A stretch of 64,000 bases of DNA from Segatella copri (GCF_019249795.2 NZ_CP156891.1:844001-908000), one strand, 5' to 3'. Positions 16,823 to 27,209 are shown, counted from the stretch's first letter. Numbers and translations: made by a program. Notes: generated by a model from the sequence alone, not told the origin.

Positions 16823-18544
16823 ATGCATTTTAAATGGAATTACGAATCACCAACACCTGAACAGCAAAAAGCAGCTGAAGAATTAGGCGCCAAGCTAAAT
16901 ATGAGCCCAGTTCTTGCCCATTTGCTCATCAAGCGCGAGATTACGACAGAGTCTGCAGCCAAACGGTTCTTCCGTCCACAACTCTCAGATCTCATCAATC
17001 CATTCCTGATGAAAGACATGGATATTGCCGTAGACCGCCTGAACGATGCTATGGGTAGAAAGGAACGTATCCTTGTTTACGGAGACTATGACGTAGACGG
17101 ATGCACCGCCGTTGCCCTGGTGTACAAATTCTTGCAGCAATTCTATTCAAACATCGACTACTACATTCCCGACCGCTACGACGAAGGTTACGGAGTGAGT
17201 AAGAAAGGAATTGATTTTGCTCATCAGACTGGTGTAAAACTGATTATTATTCTAGACTGCGGAATCAAGGCTATTCAGGAGATAGAATATGCCAAGAGTC
17301 TGGGAATAGACTTCATCATCTGCGACCATCACGTTCCTGACGATGTGATGCCACCTGCTGTGGCCATACTCAATCCGAAGCGTCCTGACGATCCATTCCC
17401 ATTCAAGCATCTCTGCGGATGCGGTGTAGGATTCAAGTTTATGCAGGCTTTTGCCAAGAACAACAACATTCCATTCTCCAGGCTCATTCCTCTGCTCGAC
17501 TTCTGCGCCGTGAGTATTGCTGCCGACATTGTGCCGGTGGTAGATGAGAACAGAATACTCGCCTTCCATGGTCTTAAGTTGCTGAATACCAATCCAAGTA
17601 TCGGTCTGAAATCCATCATCGACATCTGCGGACTGAACGGACGCGAGCTCTCTATGAGCGATATTGTGTTCAAGATTGGTCCCCGCATCAATGCTTCAGG
17701 CAGAATGGAGAACGGCAAGCTGAGCGTAGATCTGCTGGTAGAAAGAGACTATTCCTCAGCCCTGCGCATGGCCAGACACATCAATGAGTACAATGAGCAG
17801 CGCAAAGACATAGACAAGCAGATGACTGAAGAAGCCAACGGCATCGTATCGCGTCTGGAAAGCATGAAACACAACTCCAGCATCGTGCTCTATGATGAAG
17901 GCTGGAAAAAGGGAGTCATTGGCATTGTTGCTTCCCGACTCACCGAAATCTACTTCCGCCCTACCATTGTTCTGACCCGGGATGGTGATATGGCTACAGG
18001 TTCAGCACGTAGCGTAACGGGATTTGACATCTACTCAGCCATCAAGAGTTGCCGCGACCTCCTGCTCAATTTCGGTGGTCATACCTATGCTGCCGGACTT
18101 ACCTTGAAGTGGGATAAGGTTAGAGAGTTCAGAGACAGGTTCCAGCATTATGTAGAAGAGCATATTTCGCCTCAACAGACAGAACCGATGCTCAACATAG
18201 ATGCTGAAATTGACTTTAAAGACATTACCAAGCATCTGCAGGCCGACTTGAAGCGCTTCTCTCCTTTCGGTCCATGTAACCAGAAACCTATTTTCTGCAC
18301 CAACCGGGTATATGATTATGGCACCAGCAAGGTGGTGGGCAGAGAACAGGAGCACATCAAGTTGGAACTGGTAGACTCAAAATCGAGCACGGTCTTAAAC
18401 GGCATCGCTTTCGGTCAGAGTGCAGCTGCCCGCTACATCAAGAGTAAGCGAAGTTTCGATATAGCCTTCACCATAGAAGAGAATATTTTTAAGAAAAACC
18501 AAGTTCAACTTCAGATAGAAGACATCCGTCCAAACGAAGGATGA
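16823..18544 (+). CDS. recJ: Single-stranded-DNA exonuclease RecJ
   Basis: This 573-residue protein is the 5'-3' exonuclease of recombination and mismatch repair. The DHH-domain metal motifs are seen as VYGDYDVDGCTA (aspartates at about 88-92) and ICDHHVPDD. The DHHA1 segment has NFGGHTYAAGL, and an OB-fold domain completes the C-terminus. The length is typical. It is followed 117 bp later by recQ, which unwinds DNA to feed RecJ, so the pair forms a repair cluster. A -7 box lies 26 bp before the start. Confidence 0.95.
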   Translation: MHFKWNYESPTPEQQKAAEELGAKLNMSPVLAHLLIKREITTESAAKRFFRPQLSDLINPFLMKDMDIAVDRLNDAMGRKERILVYGDYDVDGCTAVALVYKFLQQFYSNIDYYIPDRYDEGYGVSKKGIDFAHQTGVKLIIILDCGIKAIQEIEYAKSLGIDFIICDHHVPDDVMPPAVAILNPKRPDDPFPFKHLCGCGVGFKFMQAFAKNNNIPFSRLIPLLDFCAVSIAADIVPVVDENRILAFHGLKLLNTNPSIGLKSIIDICGLNGRELSMSDIVFKIGPRINASGRMENGKLSVDLLVERDYSSALRMARHINEYNEQRKDIDKQMTEEANGIVSRLESMKHNSSIVLYDEGWKKGVIGIVASRLTEIYFRPTIVLTRDGDMATGSARSVTGFDIYSAIKSCRDLLLNFGGHTYAAGLTLKWDKVREFRDRFQHYVEEHISPQQTEPMLNIDAEIDFKDITKHLQADLKRFSPFGPCNQKPIFCTNRVYDYGTSKVVGREQEHIKLELVDSKSSTVLNGIAFGQSAAARYIKSKRSFDIAFTIEENIFKKNQVQLQIEDIRPNEG

Positions 18545-18590
18545 GGTACTTAGCCTTATGCATGGATTAGGCACTGATTACTCGGATTAC

Positions 18591-18613
18591 ACGGATTTGT
18601 AGAGCAAATCCGT
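18591..18613. repeat. Small perfect inverted repeat between recJ and recQ
   Basis: ACGGATTTG (18591-18599) pairs with CAAATCCGT (18605-18613) over a 5-base loop. No T-run follows, so termination would be weak at best. Confidence 0.45.
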
Positions 18614-18661
18614 CAGGACGCGCAAAAGCATCGAAATCTGTAAGGGCAAAAGTTTCAAAAA

Positions 18662-20557
18662 ATGGCAGATAAATATCAAGAAATACTACGTACATATTGG
18701 GGGTATCCTGACTTTCGCGGCATACAACGAGACATCATCGAGAGTATAGCCCGAGGTGAGGATACCCTCGGTCTTATGCCTACGGGTGGCGGTAAATCCA
18801 TCACCTTCCAGGTTCCAGCCCTTGCCCAAAAGGGCGTCTGCATTGTGGTAACTCCACTCATTGCGCTAATGAAGGATCAGGTACAGCATCTCAAGGCCCG
18901 CAACATCCTGGCTGAAGCCATCTACACAGGATTGTCGCGCCAAGAGATTCTCCGAATATTGGAAAATTGTATTTTCGGTGAAATCAAGTTTCTGTATGTT
19001 TCACCAGAACGTCTTTCTTCAGAATTGTTCCAAACTAAACTGCGCCACATTCCGGTGAGTTTCATCACGGTAGATGAAGCTCACTGCATCAGCCAGTGGG
19101 GTTACGATTTCCGCCCGTCTTATCTCGAAATTGCAAAAATAAGAGATATGAAGCCCGGTGTACCAGTCCTTGCTCTTACGGCTACGGCCACTCCCGATGT
19201 AGTAGAAGATATCCAGAACCAGCTTCACTTCAAGAAGCAAAACGTATTTAAAATGAGTTTTGCCCGCAAGAATCTTGCCTATGTGGTGCGCACCACCAAC
19301 GACAAGTTGACCGAAATGGTTCATATCCTGCAGTGTACCCAAGGCTCAGCAATCATTTACGCGAGAAGCCGAAAACGAACCAAGGAGATGGCAGAACTTC
19401 TGAACAAACAAGGTATTTCTGCTACATTTTACCATGCCGGACTGGATTCCGACGTGAAGGATATCCGACAGAAAAACTGGCAAAATGACGAGATAAGGGT
19501 AATGGTAGCAACCAATGCTTTCGGCATGGGAATAGACAAGTCAGATGTGAGAATGGTAATTCATATAGATTGTCCAGACTCACTGGAAGCCTATTTTCAA
19601 GAGGCGGGACGAGGCGGAAGAGACGGCGAAAAGGCTTATGCTGTGCTGCTCTACAACCAGAGCGATGAAAACAAACTCATGAAACGCATAGACGAAACCT
19701 TCCCAGACAAAGAATTCATCAAAGACGTTTACGAGCATCTTGCTTACTTTTTCCAGGTGGCAGTTGGAAGCGGAATGGGACAGACTTTCATGTTCGAGAT
19801 AGAGAAGTTCTGCTTCACCTACAAGTACTTCCCTACTCGCGTAGACTCGGCTCTGCACATTCTGGAGCGCTCAGGCTATATCCACTACGAGGACAATCCT
19901 GACGGAAAAGCAAGAATCAGATTTAACATCAGCCGAAATGATCTCTATCTGCTAGAGAATGTTTCGGAGAAGGAAGAGTCTGTCATTACGGGGCTTCTGC
20001 GTAATTACGGCGGTCTGTTTACCGACTATGTTTACATTGATGAATCGCTGATAGAGCGTGTAAGCGAACTAAACCGTCAGCAGGTATACATGATTCTGAA
20101 AAATCTGAGTGCCCGCCACATCATCGACTTCATTCCCCGCCGCAAGACACCTTATATCAGCTACACACGTCCTAGGGAAGATGGTTTCAGAGTTATCATC
20201 CCTGAGGAGGTATGGGAAGTACGCAAGAAACAGTTTACTGCCCACATCAAGAGCATTATCAGTTATGCAAAGAACGACAGCATTTGCCGTTCGCGCCAGC
20301 TTCTGAATTATTTTGGCGAAAAAACGAAAATGAAGGACGACTGCGGGATATGTGATGTCTGCATAGACCACAAAATACCCCAGAAGCAAACCATTATATC
20401 AGAAATTCTAGACTTGCTGAAAGACGGAAAGCCACATGACATTACAGAATTAAACCAACTGAAATATGATTCAGAAGATATGGCTGCAGTTCTTGAAGAA
20501 ATGGTTGCAGAGAATATGTTTTATGTCGAGGGAGACAAAATCGTTCATGACCCATAA
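18662..20557 (+). CDS. recQ: ATP-dependent DNA helicase RecQ
   Basis: This 631-residue 3'-5' helicase has Walker A LMPTGGGKS (about 39-47), the DEAH box TVDEAHCISQWGYDF (138-141) and the arginine-finger motif EAGRGGRDG. The RQC zinc site uses cysteines in DSICRSRQLL and in DDCGICDVC. The C-terminal 50 residues look like a small winged-helix segment. I see no clear HRDC domain. It is cotranscribed with or just after recJ. A second, longer RecQ may exist elsewhere in the genome. Confidence 0.94.
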   Translation: MADKYQEILRTYWGYPDFRGIQRDIIESIARGEDTLGLMPTGGGKSITFQVPALAQKGVCIVVTPLIALMKDQVQHLKARNILAEAIYTGLSRQEILRILENCIFGEIKFLYVSPERLSSELFQTKLRHIPVSFITVDEAHCISQWGYDFRPSYLEIAKIRDMKPGVPVLALTATATPDVVEDIQNQLHFKKQNVFKMSFARKNLAYVVRTTNDKLTEMVHILQCTQGSAIIYARSRKRTKEMAELLNKQGISATFYHAGLDSDVKDIRQKNWQNDEIRVMVATNAFGMGIDKSDVRMVIHIDCPDSLEAYFQEAGRGGRDGEKAYAVLLYNQSDENKLMKRIDETFPDKEFIKDVYEHLAYFFQVAVGSGMGQTFMFEIEKFCFTYKYFPTRVDSALHILERSGYIHYEDNPDGKARIRFNISRNDLYLLENVSEKEESVITGLLRNYGGLFTDYVYIDESLIERVSELNRQQVYMILKNLSARHIIDFIPRRKTPYISYTRPREDGFRVIIPEEVWEVRKKQFTAHIKSIISYAKNDSICRSRQLLNYFGEKTKMKDDCGICDVCIDHKIPQKQTIISEILDLLKDGKPHDITELNQLKYDSEDMAAVLEEMVAENMFYVEGDKIVHDP

Positions 20558-20641
20558 ATGAAATAGTAGAAAGGTGTATCATAAGTTATACTTTATGAGC
20601 CCGCTCCCAAATGAAATCACTAAAGCCCCTTATAAACAGAA

Positions 20642-20676
20642 AAAAGGGAACGACACCTCTCGGGCCATTCCCTTTT
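20642..20676. terminator. Terminator between recQ and ilvC
   Basis: AAAAGGGAA (20642-20650) pairs with TTCCCTTTT (20668-20676), with an A-run on the left. It acts well for ilvC (T-run on the minus strand) and possibly for recQ. Confidence 0.75.
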
Positions 20677-20699
20677 CAACATTATGTACGAGAAAAAAA

Positions 20700-21743
20700 T
20701 TAGTTATTCTCAGGGCGAAGTTTACGAACTGTAACACCAGCCTGCCACATTTCCTTGTTGCGCATAGCCTCGAGTTCAGCGTTCAACTTCTCGCGGTAAT
20801 CAGCCTGAGAGTTCTTGTCGATAGAAATCTGAGCCTCGTTACCAGTCTTTACAGAGTAGTACAACCACTCCATTACAGGCTTGATAGCCTCACGGAAACG
20901 AGGAGCCCAGTCAAGAGCACCACGCTGAGCTGTTGTTGAACAGTTAGCATACATCCAATCCATACCCTTAGCACCGAAGAGAGGGCCAAGGCTCTGTGTG
21001 AGCTCCTCAACAGTCTCGTTGAAAGCCTCAGATGGTGAGTGACCATTCTCGCGGAGCACGTCATACTGTGCCTCCAACAATCCCTCAATTGCACCCATCA
21101 ATGAGCCACGCTCACCTGTGAGGTCAGAAGTAGCCTCACGCTGGAATGTAGTCTTAAACAAATAACCGGCACCGATACCGATACCGAAGGCAATAGTCTT
21201 ATCCTCTGCCTTGCCAGATGCATTCTGGTATACAGCGTAAGAGCAGTTCAAACCACGACCCTCACAGAACATAGTGCGGAGAGAAGTACCAGAACCCTTA
21301 GGAGCAACCATGATTACATCAATATCCTTTGGTGGAACAACGCCTGTACGGTCGCTCCAGTTGATAGCGAAACCATGTGAATAATACAAAGTCTTACCTG
21401 GTGTGAGGTATGGCTTAATCTTTGGCCAGCATGCAATCTGACCGGCATCAGAAAGCAACATACAGATGATAGTACCCTTTTCAGCAGCTTCCTCGATAGA
21501 GAACAGAGTCTTACCAGGAACCCAACCATCCTTCAGACACTTCTCGTAGGTCTTACCCTGACGCTGTCCGACGATGACGTTGAAACCATTATCGCGAAGG
21601 TTACAAGCCTGACCAGGACCCTGGATACCATAACCGATAACTGCGATAGTTTCGTTCTTCAATACTTCACGTGCTTTCTCCAATGAAAATTCATGACTGG
21701 TGACAACAGTTTCCATTACGCCACCGAAATTCATTTCTGCCAT
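20700..21743 (-). CDS. ilvC: Ketol-acid reductoisomerase
   Basis: This 347-residue enzyme makes dihydroxy-isovalerate and dihydroxy-methylvalerate in valine and isoleucine synthesis. The NADPH-binding loop is IGYGIQGPGQA (about 36-46), followed by VGQRQGKTYEKC. Acidic metal-binding residues appear in the helical C-terminal part, for example DLTGERGSLMGAIEG. The ATG at 21743 (MAEMNFGGVMETV) is chosen. An upstream in-frame extension starts at a TTG inside the promoter and would run through the leader. It is the last gene of the ilv cluster and also has its own promoter. Confidence 0.95.
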   Translation of the reverse strand: MAEMNFGGVMETVVTSHEFSLEKAREVLKNETIAVIGYGIQGPGQACNLRDNGFNVIVGQRQGKTYEKCLKDGWVPGKTLFSIEEAAEKGTIICMLLSDAGQIACWPKIKPYLTPGKTLYYSHGFAINWSDRTGVVPPKDIDVIMVAPKGSGTSLRTMFCEGRGLNCSYAVYQNASGKAEDKTIAFGIGIGAGYLFKTTFQREATSDLTGERGSLMGAIEGLLEAQYDVLRENGHSPSEAFNETVEELTQSLGPLFGAKGMDWMYANCSTTAQRGALDWAPRFREAIKPVMEWLYYSVKTGNEAQISIDKNSQADYREKLNAELEAMRNKEMWQAGVTVRKLRPENN

Positions 21744-21899
21744 AATTTTTAATTTTTTGTGCGGCTTGCCGTTTGTGGAGCCGCGGGTTATACTTGTCCA
21801 TACGGATGCGAGCTGTATTCTTATCCAAAGATAGCCTGTTTGATCCGTCCACCCCCTATCCAAGAAGGCGGCTCTGGGTTTATTTTTATTTTCTGAGTG

Positions 21900-21931
21900 C
21901 AAAGGTAAGCAATTAAAATGAAACCACCAAA
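21900..21931 (-). promoter_or_regulatory. Internal promoter for ilvC
   Basis: The -7 TACCTTTG (21900-21907) and the -33 TTTG (21928-21931) are 20 bp apart. The leader would be about 150 bases. A second -7-like box TATCTTTG lies in that leader (21826-21833). Confidence 0.7.
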
Positions 21932-21939
21932 TTTTTCTT

Positions 21940-22743
21940 TCAATTTTTAATAAATTTAGCCTTACTTCTTACAACTTCCACCTCATTTACGTCATTTTTG
22001 CCGGTTTTTGTTATCTTTATGCAGTATTCTTGCATTTTTTCTGCCTCACTTGTTTCTTCCAAATAGAAATGAAGTTGGTCTCCCTGGTGACTTTCTGCTA
22101 CGTAAGCTATCTCAAATCTTTGCAAAAAGTGATTTTTGTAATAATCCAGATCAAAGAGGTCGAGGATATGTTCGATGTATTTTACCGAGTTGATGTGTCC
22201 GTTAACATCTACATCATGATAATAGGTGTCAATGGTTCTCACCAGCTTGGCATCCTTGCCCATTTTCACTCTCGAACTTGCCTGGATAGGACAAGGTTTT
22301 TCCGAATCAATATATTCTTTGATGAGTCCGTCGTGAATTTCAAAAATATCAACAGGCTGTCGGGTCTCCGTATCAATCATTGCCCACACGCTCTTGCCGT
22401 AACCGTAAACCTTGGCTTCTTCTGATGATGATGTCTTGCCGCAGATTTTGAAATCTCGGGATGTGAAATATTTCATGGCACTCTCGCACCAGGTTTCTAC
22501 CACAAAGCGGTCGTAAGACTTCGGCATCTCTGTCATCTCAATAGCCAGTCGGCTGAGAACCCATGTCTTGTGTCGGGGCATGAGGTAGTTCATACCGAAC
22601 CCGCGGTCGTTGCTGTGAAAATCGGCAGCATTGAGCAGATGATTTCCGAGATGCCCCATAAAGAGGTGGCTGCTGAAATCGCAGTGGAAAGGCTCCGAAA
22701 GAAATTCGTAACGCCCTACCTTATCTAATATTTTCTGTTCCAT
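21940..22743 (-). CDS. Acyl-ACP thioesterase
   Basis: This 267-residue protein has the double hot-dog fold of the FatA/FatB family. It starts at the ATG at 22743 (MEQKILDKVGRYEF). The catalytic segment DVDVNGHINSVKYIEHIL carries the conserved Asn and His, and HKTWVLSRLAIEM is a family motif. It releases fatty acids from acyl-ACP in the cytosol. It lies between ilvN and ilvC in the branched-chain amino acid cluster. Branched 2-oxo acids prime iso/anteiso fatty acids, which may explain the link; this is inference. A terminator-like hairpin separates it from ilvN. Confidence 0.85.
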   Translation of the reverse strand: MEQKILDKVGRYEFLSEPFHCDFSSHLFMGHLGNHLLNAADFHSNDRGFGMNYLMPRHKTWVLSRLAIEMTEMPKSYDRFVVETWCESAMKYFTSRDFKICGKTSSSEEAKVYGYGKSVWAMIDTETRQPVDIFEIHDGLIKEYIDSEKPCPIQASSRVKMGKDAKLVRTIDTYYHDVDVNGHINSVKYIEHILDLFDLDYYKNHFLQRFEIAYVAESHQGDQLHFYLEETSEAEKMQEYCIKITKTGKNDVNEVEVVRSKAKFIKN

Positions 22744-22794
22744 AATATCTGTCTCGTCCTTTTATCTTGTTGTTTGTCTTGTTGTTTTAAACCG

Positions 22795-22830
22795 AAAAAG
22801 CCCCCTGCTCCGCTAGTTTGAAGCCAGGGG
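22795..22830 (-). terminator. Terminator-like hairpin between ilvN and the thioesterase gene
   Basis: In the minus-strand RNA CCCCTG (22825-22830) pairs with CAGGGG (22802-22807), followed by TTTTT (22795-22799). It would reduce read-through from ilvDBN into the thioesterase and ilvC. Confidence 0.6.
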
Positions 22831-22859
22831 AACAAAGGGCATCAAAATATGAAAGAAAT

Positions 22860-23405
22860 CTAATCTTCTGAATTCTGCTTGAGATAATCAGAGATGGGTT
22901 CGTCAAAACTTCTCGTTACAGCGATTCTGCCGCTTCGGGTATACTGAAGCAGGCAGTTGTAGCTGTTGAGCTGCTGGAAGAGGTCGGCGATGTCTTCGGT
23001 AAGTCCTGCCAGAAGCACGGTGCTGTAGGTAGGATTCACCTCCATCATGCGGGCATCATGCTTGCGGATGGTGCGCGAAACCTCTGGATTTTCGAGCAAT
23101 ACCGGAGTGGAAATCTTGAAGAGAGCCACTTCATGGATGAAGATCTGGTCGTCGGAGTAGTAATCGCTCTTCACCACGTCAATCTTCTTCTCTATTGCCT
23201 TGTTGATTTTCTCAATCTGCTCTTCATCACTCCAAACCGTGATGGTATACTTGTGTATATTCTTGATACTGCTGGCCGAAACATTCAAGCTCTCGATGTT
23301 TACCTGTCTGCGAGTAAACACGGCGGTAATCTGATTCAGGATACCGGCAATGTTTTCTGAGTAAACAAGCAATGTATATAATTTCTTTTCGTTGTTATTC
23401 TCCAT
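22860..23405 (-). CDS. ilvN: Acetolactate synthase, regulatory small subunit
   Basis: This 181-residue subunit binds branched-chain amino acids and controls the catalytic subunit. The N-terminal ACT domain is seen as YTLLVYSENIAGILNQITAV (about 10-30), followed by RRQVNIESLNVS. The C-terminal half is the second regulatory domain. It follows ilvB by 106 bp. That gap contains a copy of the recurring ACACCTTATTATATATA motif (23479-23501). The length matches the IlvH/IlvN range. Confidence 0.92.
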   Translation of the reverse strand: MENNNEKKLYTLLVYSENIAGILNQITAVFTRRQVNIESLNVSASSIKNIHKYTITVWSDEEQIEKINKAIEKKIDVVKSDYYSDDQIFIHEVALFKISTPVLLENPEVSRTIRKHDARMMEVNPTYSTVLLAGLTEDIADLFQQLNSYNCLLQYTRSGRIAVTRSFDEPISDYLKQNSED

Positions 23406-23511
23406 TTTTCCAAATTTTAAAATAATCGGTTACTTTTCGGAGTCTTTCCTTTTCGGAGGATGCTCCCTCTTGAAGGAATTTACACCTTATTATATATATA
23501 GCCGAGAACTT

Positions 23512-25227
23512 TTAATAATTCAACTCGAGTTGCATCTCATCTACACTCTTGCCCGGCAGCGTCATCGGAACGATGTCTTCATTCTCCTTGATGGCGCACT
23601 CCAGCAGGTAAGGACCCTTGGTGCTGATCATCTTCTCCACCTTAGCCTGAAGGTCCTTGCGGTCTATTACCACATCGTATGGTATGCCGTAGGCCTTGGC
23701 AATCTCTGCATAATGAGGATTCATCATGTGGGTGAAGGAGTGACGGCCGCCGAACATCAGGTCTTGCCACTGGCGAACGTTGCCCAGATAGTTGTTGTTC
23801 AGCAGAATCATCTTTACCGGTGCCTGCTGCTCCATGATGGTGCCTAGTTCCTGGATGTTCATCTGGAAACCGCCGTCGCCGAAGAAACAGCAGATGGTGC
23901 GGTCGGGAGCTCCGAAGGTGGCACCGATGGCTGCCGGAAGGCCAAAGCCCATGGTTCCGAAACCACCACTGGTTACGATGCTCAGCTTCTTGGTAAACTT
24001 GAAGTAGCGGCTACTGATCATCTGGTTCTGACCTACGTCGTTTACGAGAACAGCCTCATTATGAGTAGCTTCCGTTACCACGTTGGTCACCTCGCCCATG
24101 AGCAGCGGTCCCTCTGTAGGATGGATATCCTTCTCTATTACCTTTTCCTGTTCCTGCTGGCAGTATTCCTCGAAGGAGTCTCTCCACTCGCGGTGAACAT
24201 TCTTGTTCAGCAGACGGGTAATGGCTGGCAGACTCTGCTTGCAGTCGCCCACCACAGCCACATCGGTCTTGATAACCTTATCAATCTCAGCCTTGTCAAT
24301 GTCCAGGTGGATAATCTTTGCCTGAGGAGCATACTTAGAAGGCACGCCTGTGATACGGTCGCTGAAACGCATACCGATGGCGATGAGCACATCACACTCC
24401 TGGGTCTTCATGTTGGTAGCATAAGAACCGTGCATGCCGAGCATACCCATGTTGAGCGGGTGGTTGCTAGGCAGGGCAGAAAGGCCGAGCAGGGTTCTGC
24501 CGGCAGGGATATCTGCCTTCTCGAGGAATTCGATGAGTTCATTATGTGCACCGCCAAGCTCTACTCCATGACCCACGAGGGCGAATGGTTTCTTGGCATT
24601 GTTGATGAGTTCGGCAGCTTCAGCCACCGCCTTTTCATCTATCGTAGGATAAGGGTTGTAAGATGTAACCTTCTCACATTTCACTGGTTCCCACTCGCAT
24701 GTAGCCACCTGCGCATTCTTTGTAAAGTCGAGCACCACAGGTCCCGGACGTCCGCTGCGGGCGATGTAGAAAGCACGGCTCACAGCCCATGCCACATCCT
24801 CGGCACGGCGTATCTGGTAAGACCACTTGGAGATTGGCTGGGTAACACCCACGAGGTCTACCTCCTGGAAGGCATCGGTACCCAGGGCACCTACGCCTAC
24901 CTGTCCGGCGATGACTACAATTGGTGTAGAATCCATCATGGCATCAGCGATGCCGGTCAATGTATTAGTAGCTCCAGGACCACTAGTGACAAGAGCGACG
25001 CCCACTTCGCCGCTGACTCGGGCATAACCCTGTGCAGCGTGAGCAGCAGCCTGCTCGTGACGTACCAAGATGTGGTCAAACATCTTCTTTTCACCTCTCG
25101 TGTAACCGTACAGTGCATCAAACACTGGCATGATGCTGCCGCCCGGATATCCGAAGATGGTTTTAACATCCTCGTTTTTCAGGGAGCGCATCAGTGCTTC
25201 GGCTCCTGTTATTACTTCTTTTGCCAT
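23512..25227 (-). CDS. ilvB: Acetolactate synthase, catalytic large subunit
   Basis: This 571-residue thiamine diphosphate enzyme condenses pyruvate with pyruvate or 2-oxobutyrate. The N-terminal Pyr domain has IFGYPGGSIMPV and the catalytic glutamate in VRHEQAAAHAAQGYAR. The C-terminal PP domain has the ThDP/metal motif GDGGFQMNIQELGT, followed after about 20 residues by NN. A central FAD/transhydrogenase-like domain lies between. It follows ilvD by 83 bp in the same direction and is followed by its regulatory subunit. Confidence 0.95.
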   Translation of the reverse strand: MAKEVITGAEALMRSLKNEDVKTIFGYPGGSIMPVFDALYGYTRGEKKMFDHILVRHEQAAAHAAQGYARVSGEVGVALVTSGPGATNTLTGIADAMMDSTPIVVIAGQVGVGALGTDAFQEVDLVGVTQPISKWSYQIRRAEDVAWAVSRAFYIARSGRPGPVVLDFTKNAQVATCEWEPVKCEKVTSYNPYPTIDEKAVAEAAELINNAKKPFALVGHGVELGGAHNELIEFLEKADIPAGRTLLGLSALPSNHPLNMGMLGMHGSYATNMKTQECDVLIAIGMRFSDRITGVPSKYAPQAKIIHLDIDKAEIDKVIKTDVAVVGDCKQSLPAITRLLNKNVHREWRDSFEEYCQQEQEKVIEKDIHPTEGPLLMGEVTNVVTEATHNEAVLVNDVGQNQMISSRYFKFTKKLSIVTSGGFGTMGFGLPAAIGATFGAPDRTICCFFGDGGFQMNIQELGTIMEQQAPVKMILLNNNYLGNVRQWQDLMFGGRHSFTHMMNPHYAEIAKAYGIPYDVVIDRKDLQAKVEKMISTKGPYLLECAIKENEDIVPMTLPGKSVDEMQLELNY

Positions 25228-25310
25228 TTATATGTTATTATTCTGAATAATTCAAAAACTTTTCTTTTCTCAAAGACTCTAAAAACTGTCTTTTCAAAGA
25301 CTCTTGAAGA

Positions 25311-27113
25311 CTAGTCGATGATTCTCACACCGCCCTTATCTGCCGAACTTACGCTCTGGGCATAAGCGCGCAGTGCCTTGCTAACCAAGCGGTTGCGCTT
25401 CAGCGGCTGCTGTGGGCGTGCAGCGAGTTCCTCGTCAGAGAGCTTCACATTGATGGAGCGGCTAGGGATATCAATGACGATGATGTCGCCATCCTTAATC
25501 TTGCCGATGTTACCACCTGCTGCAGCCTCAGGACTGATGTGACCGATGCTCAAGCCTGATGTACCGCCTGAGAAGCGGCCGTCGGTGATGAGGGCACATT
25601 CCTTGCCCAGGTGACGGCTCTTGATGTAAGAGGTTGGGTAGAGCATCTCCTGCATGCCAGGGCCACCCTTCGGACCCTCGTGGGTGATGACTACGCAGTC
25701 GCCTGAGTTAACCTTTCCGCCGAGGATGCCTTCGCATGCATCTTCCTGAGAATCAAAGCATACGGCTGGACCCTCAAAATGCCAGAGCACTGGGTCTACG
25801 CCGGCTGTCTTTACTACGCAACCATTCTGGGCGATGTTACCGAAGAGCACTGCCAGTCCGCCATCCTTGGTGTAGGCATGCTCGAGGTCGCGAATACAAC
25901 CCTCGGCGCGGTCGATGTCAAGACTCTCCCACTGAGCGTCCTGGCTACCCATCTGGGTAGAGAACTTTCTGCCCGGTGCTGAGTGGTAGATTCTGTCAGC
26001 CTCGGCATCAATCTCTGTGTCGGTAATGTCGTATTTCTTCATCTGCTCATCGAGTGTCTTGCCGTCAACACGCTTTACGGCGCCGTTGATCAGACCGCCC
26101 TTGTTCAGCTCGTTCAGGATACCGAGGATACCACCTGCGCGGTTGCACTCCTGTACACTGTATTTCTGGGTGTTAGGGCTCAACTTGCAGAGGCAAGGCA
26201 CCTTGCGACTCAATTGGTCGATGTCTTCCATCTTGAAGTCTGCGCCAGCTTCCTGAGCTACTGCCAGCAAGTGGAGCACGGTGTTAGTGCTTCCGCCCAT
26301 GGCGATGTCCAGGGTCATGGCGTTGAGGAATGCGTCGCGGGTAGCTATATTGCGTGGCAATACGCTCTCGTCGCCGTCCTCATAATATGCATAAGCGTTC
26401 TTAACTATCTGGCGTGCTGCATCTTTAAAAAGTTGGATACGGTTTTTGTGGGTAGCAAGAATGGTTCCGTTGCCTGGCAAACTCAGACCGATGGCCTCGG
26501 TGAGTGAGTTCATTGAATTGGCGGTAAACATACCTGAGCAGCTACCGCAACCTGGGCAGGCGCACTGCTCAATCTGCATCATCTCCTCGTCAGAAACGCT
26601 TGTATCAGCACCCTTAATCATAGCTGTAATCAAGTCGGCGTTCTCACCCTTCCAGCGTCCAGCTTCCATAGGTCCACCTGAGCAGAACACGGTAGGAATG
26701 TTCAGTCGCATAGATGCCATGAGCATACCTGGGGTTACCTTGTCGCAGTTTGAGATGCAGATCATGGCGTCGGCCTTGTGAGCATTGACCATGTATTCTA
26801 CAGAGTCGGCAATGATGTCACGGCTTGGGAGGGAATAGAGCATTCCGTCGTGTCCCATTGCGATACCGTCGTCAACGGCAATGGTATTGAATTCGGCTGC
26901 GTAGCACCCCATAGCTTCAATTTCCTTCTTGACGATCTGACCGATTTCATGAAGATGGGTATGACCTGGCACAAACTGAGTAAAGCTATTCACGATAGCA
27001 ATGATTGGTTTACCAAACTGCTCGTGTTTCATACCTGCAGCGACCCAGAGTGCTCGGGCACCTGCCATTCTTCTGCCTTCAGTGCAGACGCTACTTCTTA
27101 ATGGATGTTTCAT
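25311..27113 (-). CDS. ilvD: Dihydroxy-acid dehydratase
   Basis: This 600-residue iron-sulfur enzyme makes the 2-oxo acids of valine, isoleucine and leucine synthesis. Cluster and metal ligands are seen in [13 protein letters not shown] and in [17 protein letters not shown]. The conserved C-terminal segment [20 protein letters not shown] follows. It is the first gene of the ilv cluster and is preceded by a good promoter with a leader of only about 60 bases. The leader shows no obvious leader peptide rich in branched-chain codons. Confidence 0.95.
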   Translation of the reverse strand: MKHPLRSSVCTEGRRMAGARALWVAAGMKHEQFGKPIIAIVNSFTQFVPGHTHLHEIGQIVKKEIEAMGCYAAEFNTIAVDDGIAMGHDGMLYSLPSRDIIADSVEYMVNAHKADAMICISNCDKVTPGMLMASMRLNIPTVFCSGGPMEAGRWKGENADLITAMIKGADTSVSDEEMMQIEQCACPGCGSCSGMFTANSMNSLTEAIGLSLPGNGTILATHKNRIQLFKDAARQIVKNAYAYYEDGDESVLPRNIATRDAFLNAMTLDIAMGGSTNTVLHLLAVAQEAGADFKMEDIDQLSRKVPCLCKLSPNTQKYSVQECNRAGGILGILNELNKGGLINGAVKRVDGKTLDEQMKKYDITDTEIDAEADRIYHSAPGRKFSTQMGSQDAQWESLDIDRAEGCIRDLEHAYTKDGGLAVLFGNIAQNGCVVKTAGVDPVLWHFEGPAVCFDSQEDACEGILGGKVNSGDCVVITHEGPKGGPGMQEMLYPTSYIKSRHLGKECALITDGRFSGGTSGLSIGHISPEAAAGGNIGKIKDGDIIVIDIPSRSINVKLSDEELAARPQQPLKRNRLVSKALRAYAQSVSSADKGGVRIID

Positions 27114-27178
27114 ATCTTTTTTCTTTTATTTCCTTGCTTAAAAGGACTCTTTCGAACCCATTTGTTATAATTTGCCTG

Positions 27179-27209
27179 CAAAGATACAGAGAATTTATGT
27201 AATAGCCAA
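27179..27209 (-). promoter_or_regulatory. Promoter of the ilv operon
   Basis: The -7 is TATCTTTG (27179-27186). TTG of the -33 is at 27207-27209, with a 20-bp spacer. Confidence 0.7.

Noticed and set aside
21744..21902. N-terminal extension of ilvC or a leader peptide
   Set aside because: Its start is a TTG inside the -7 box of the ilvC promoter and it is not rich in branched-chain residues.
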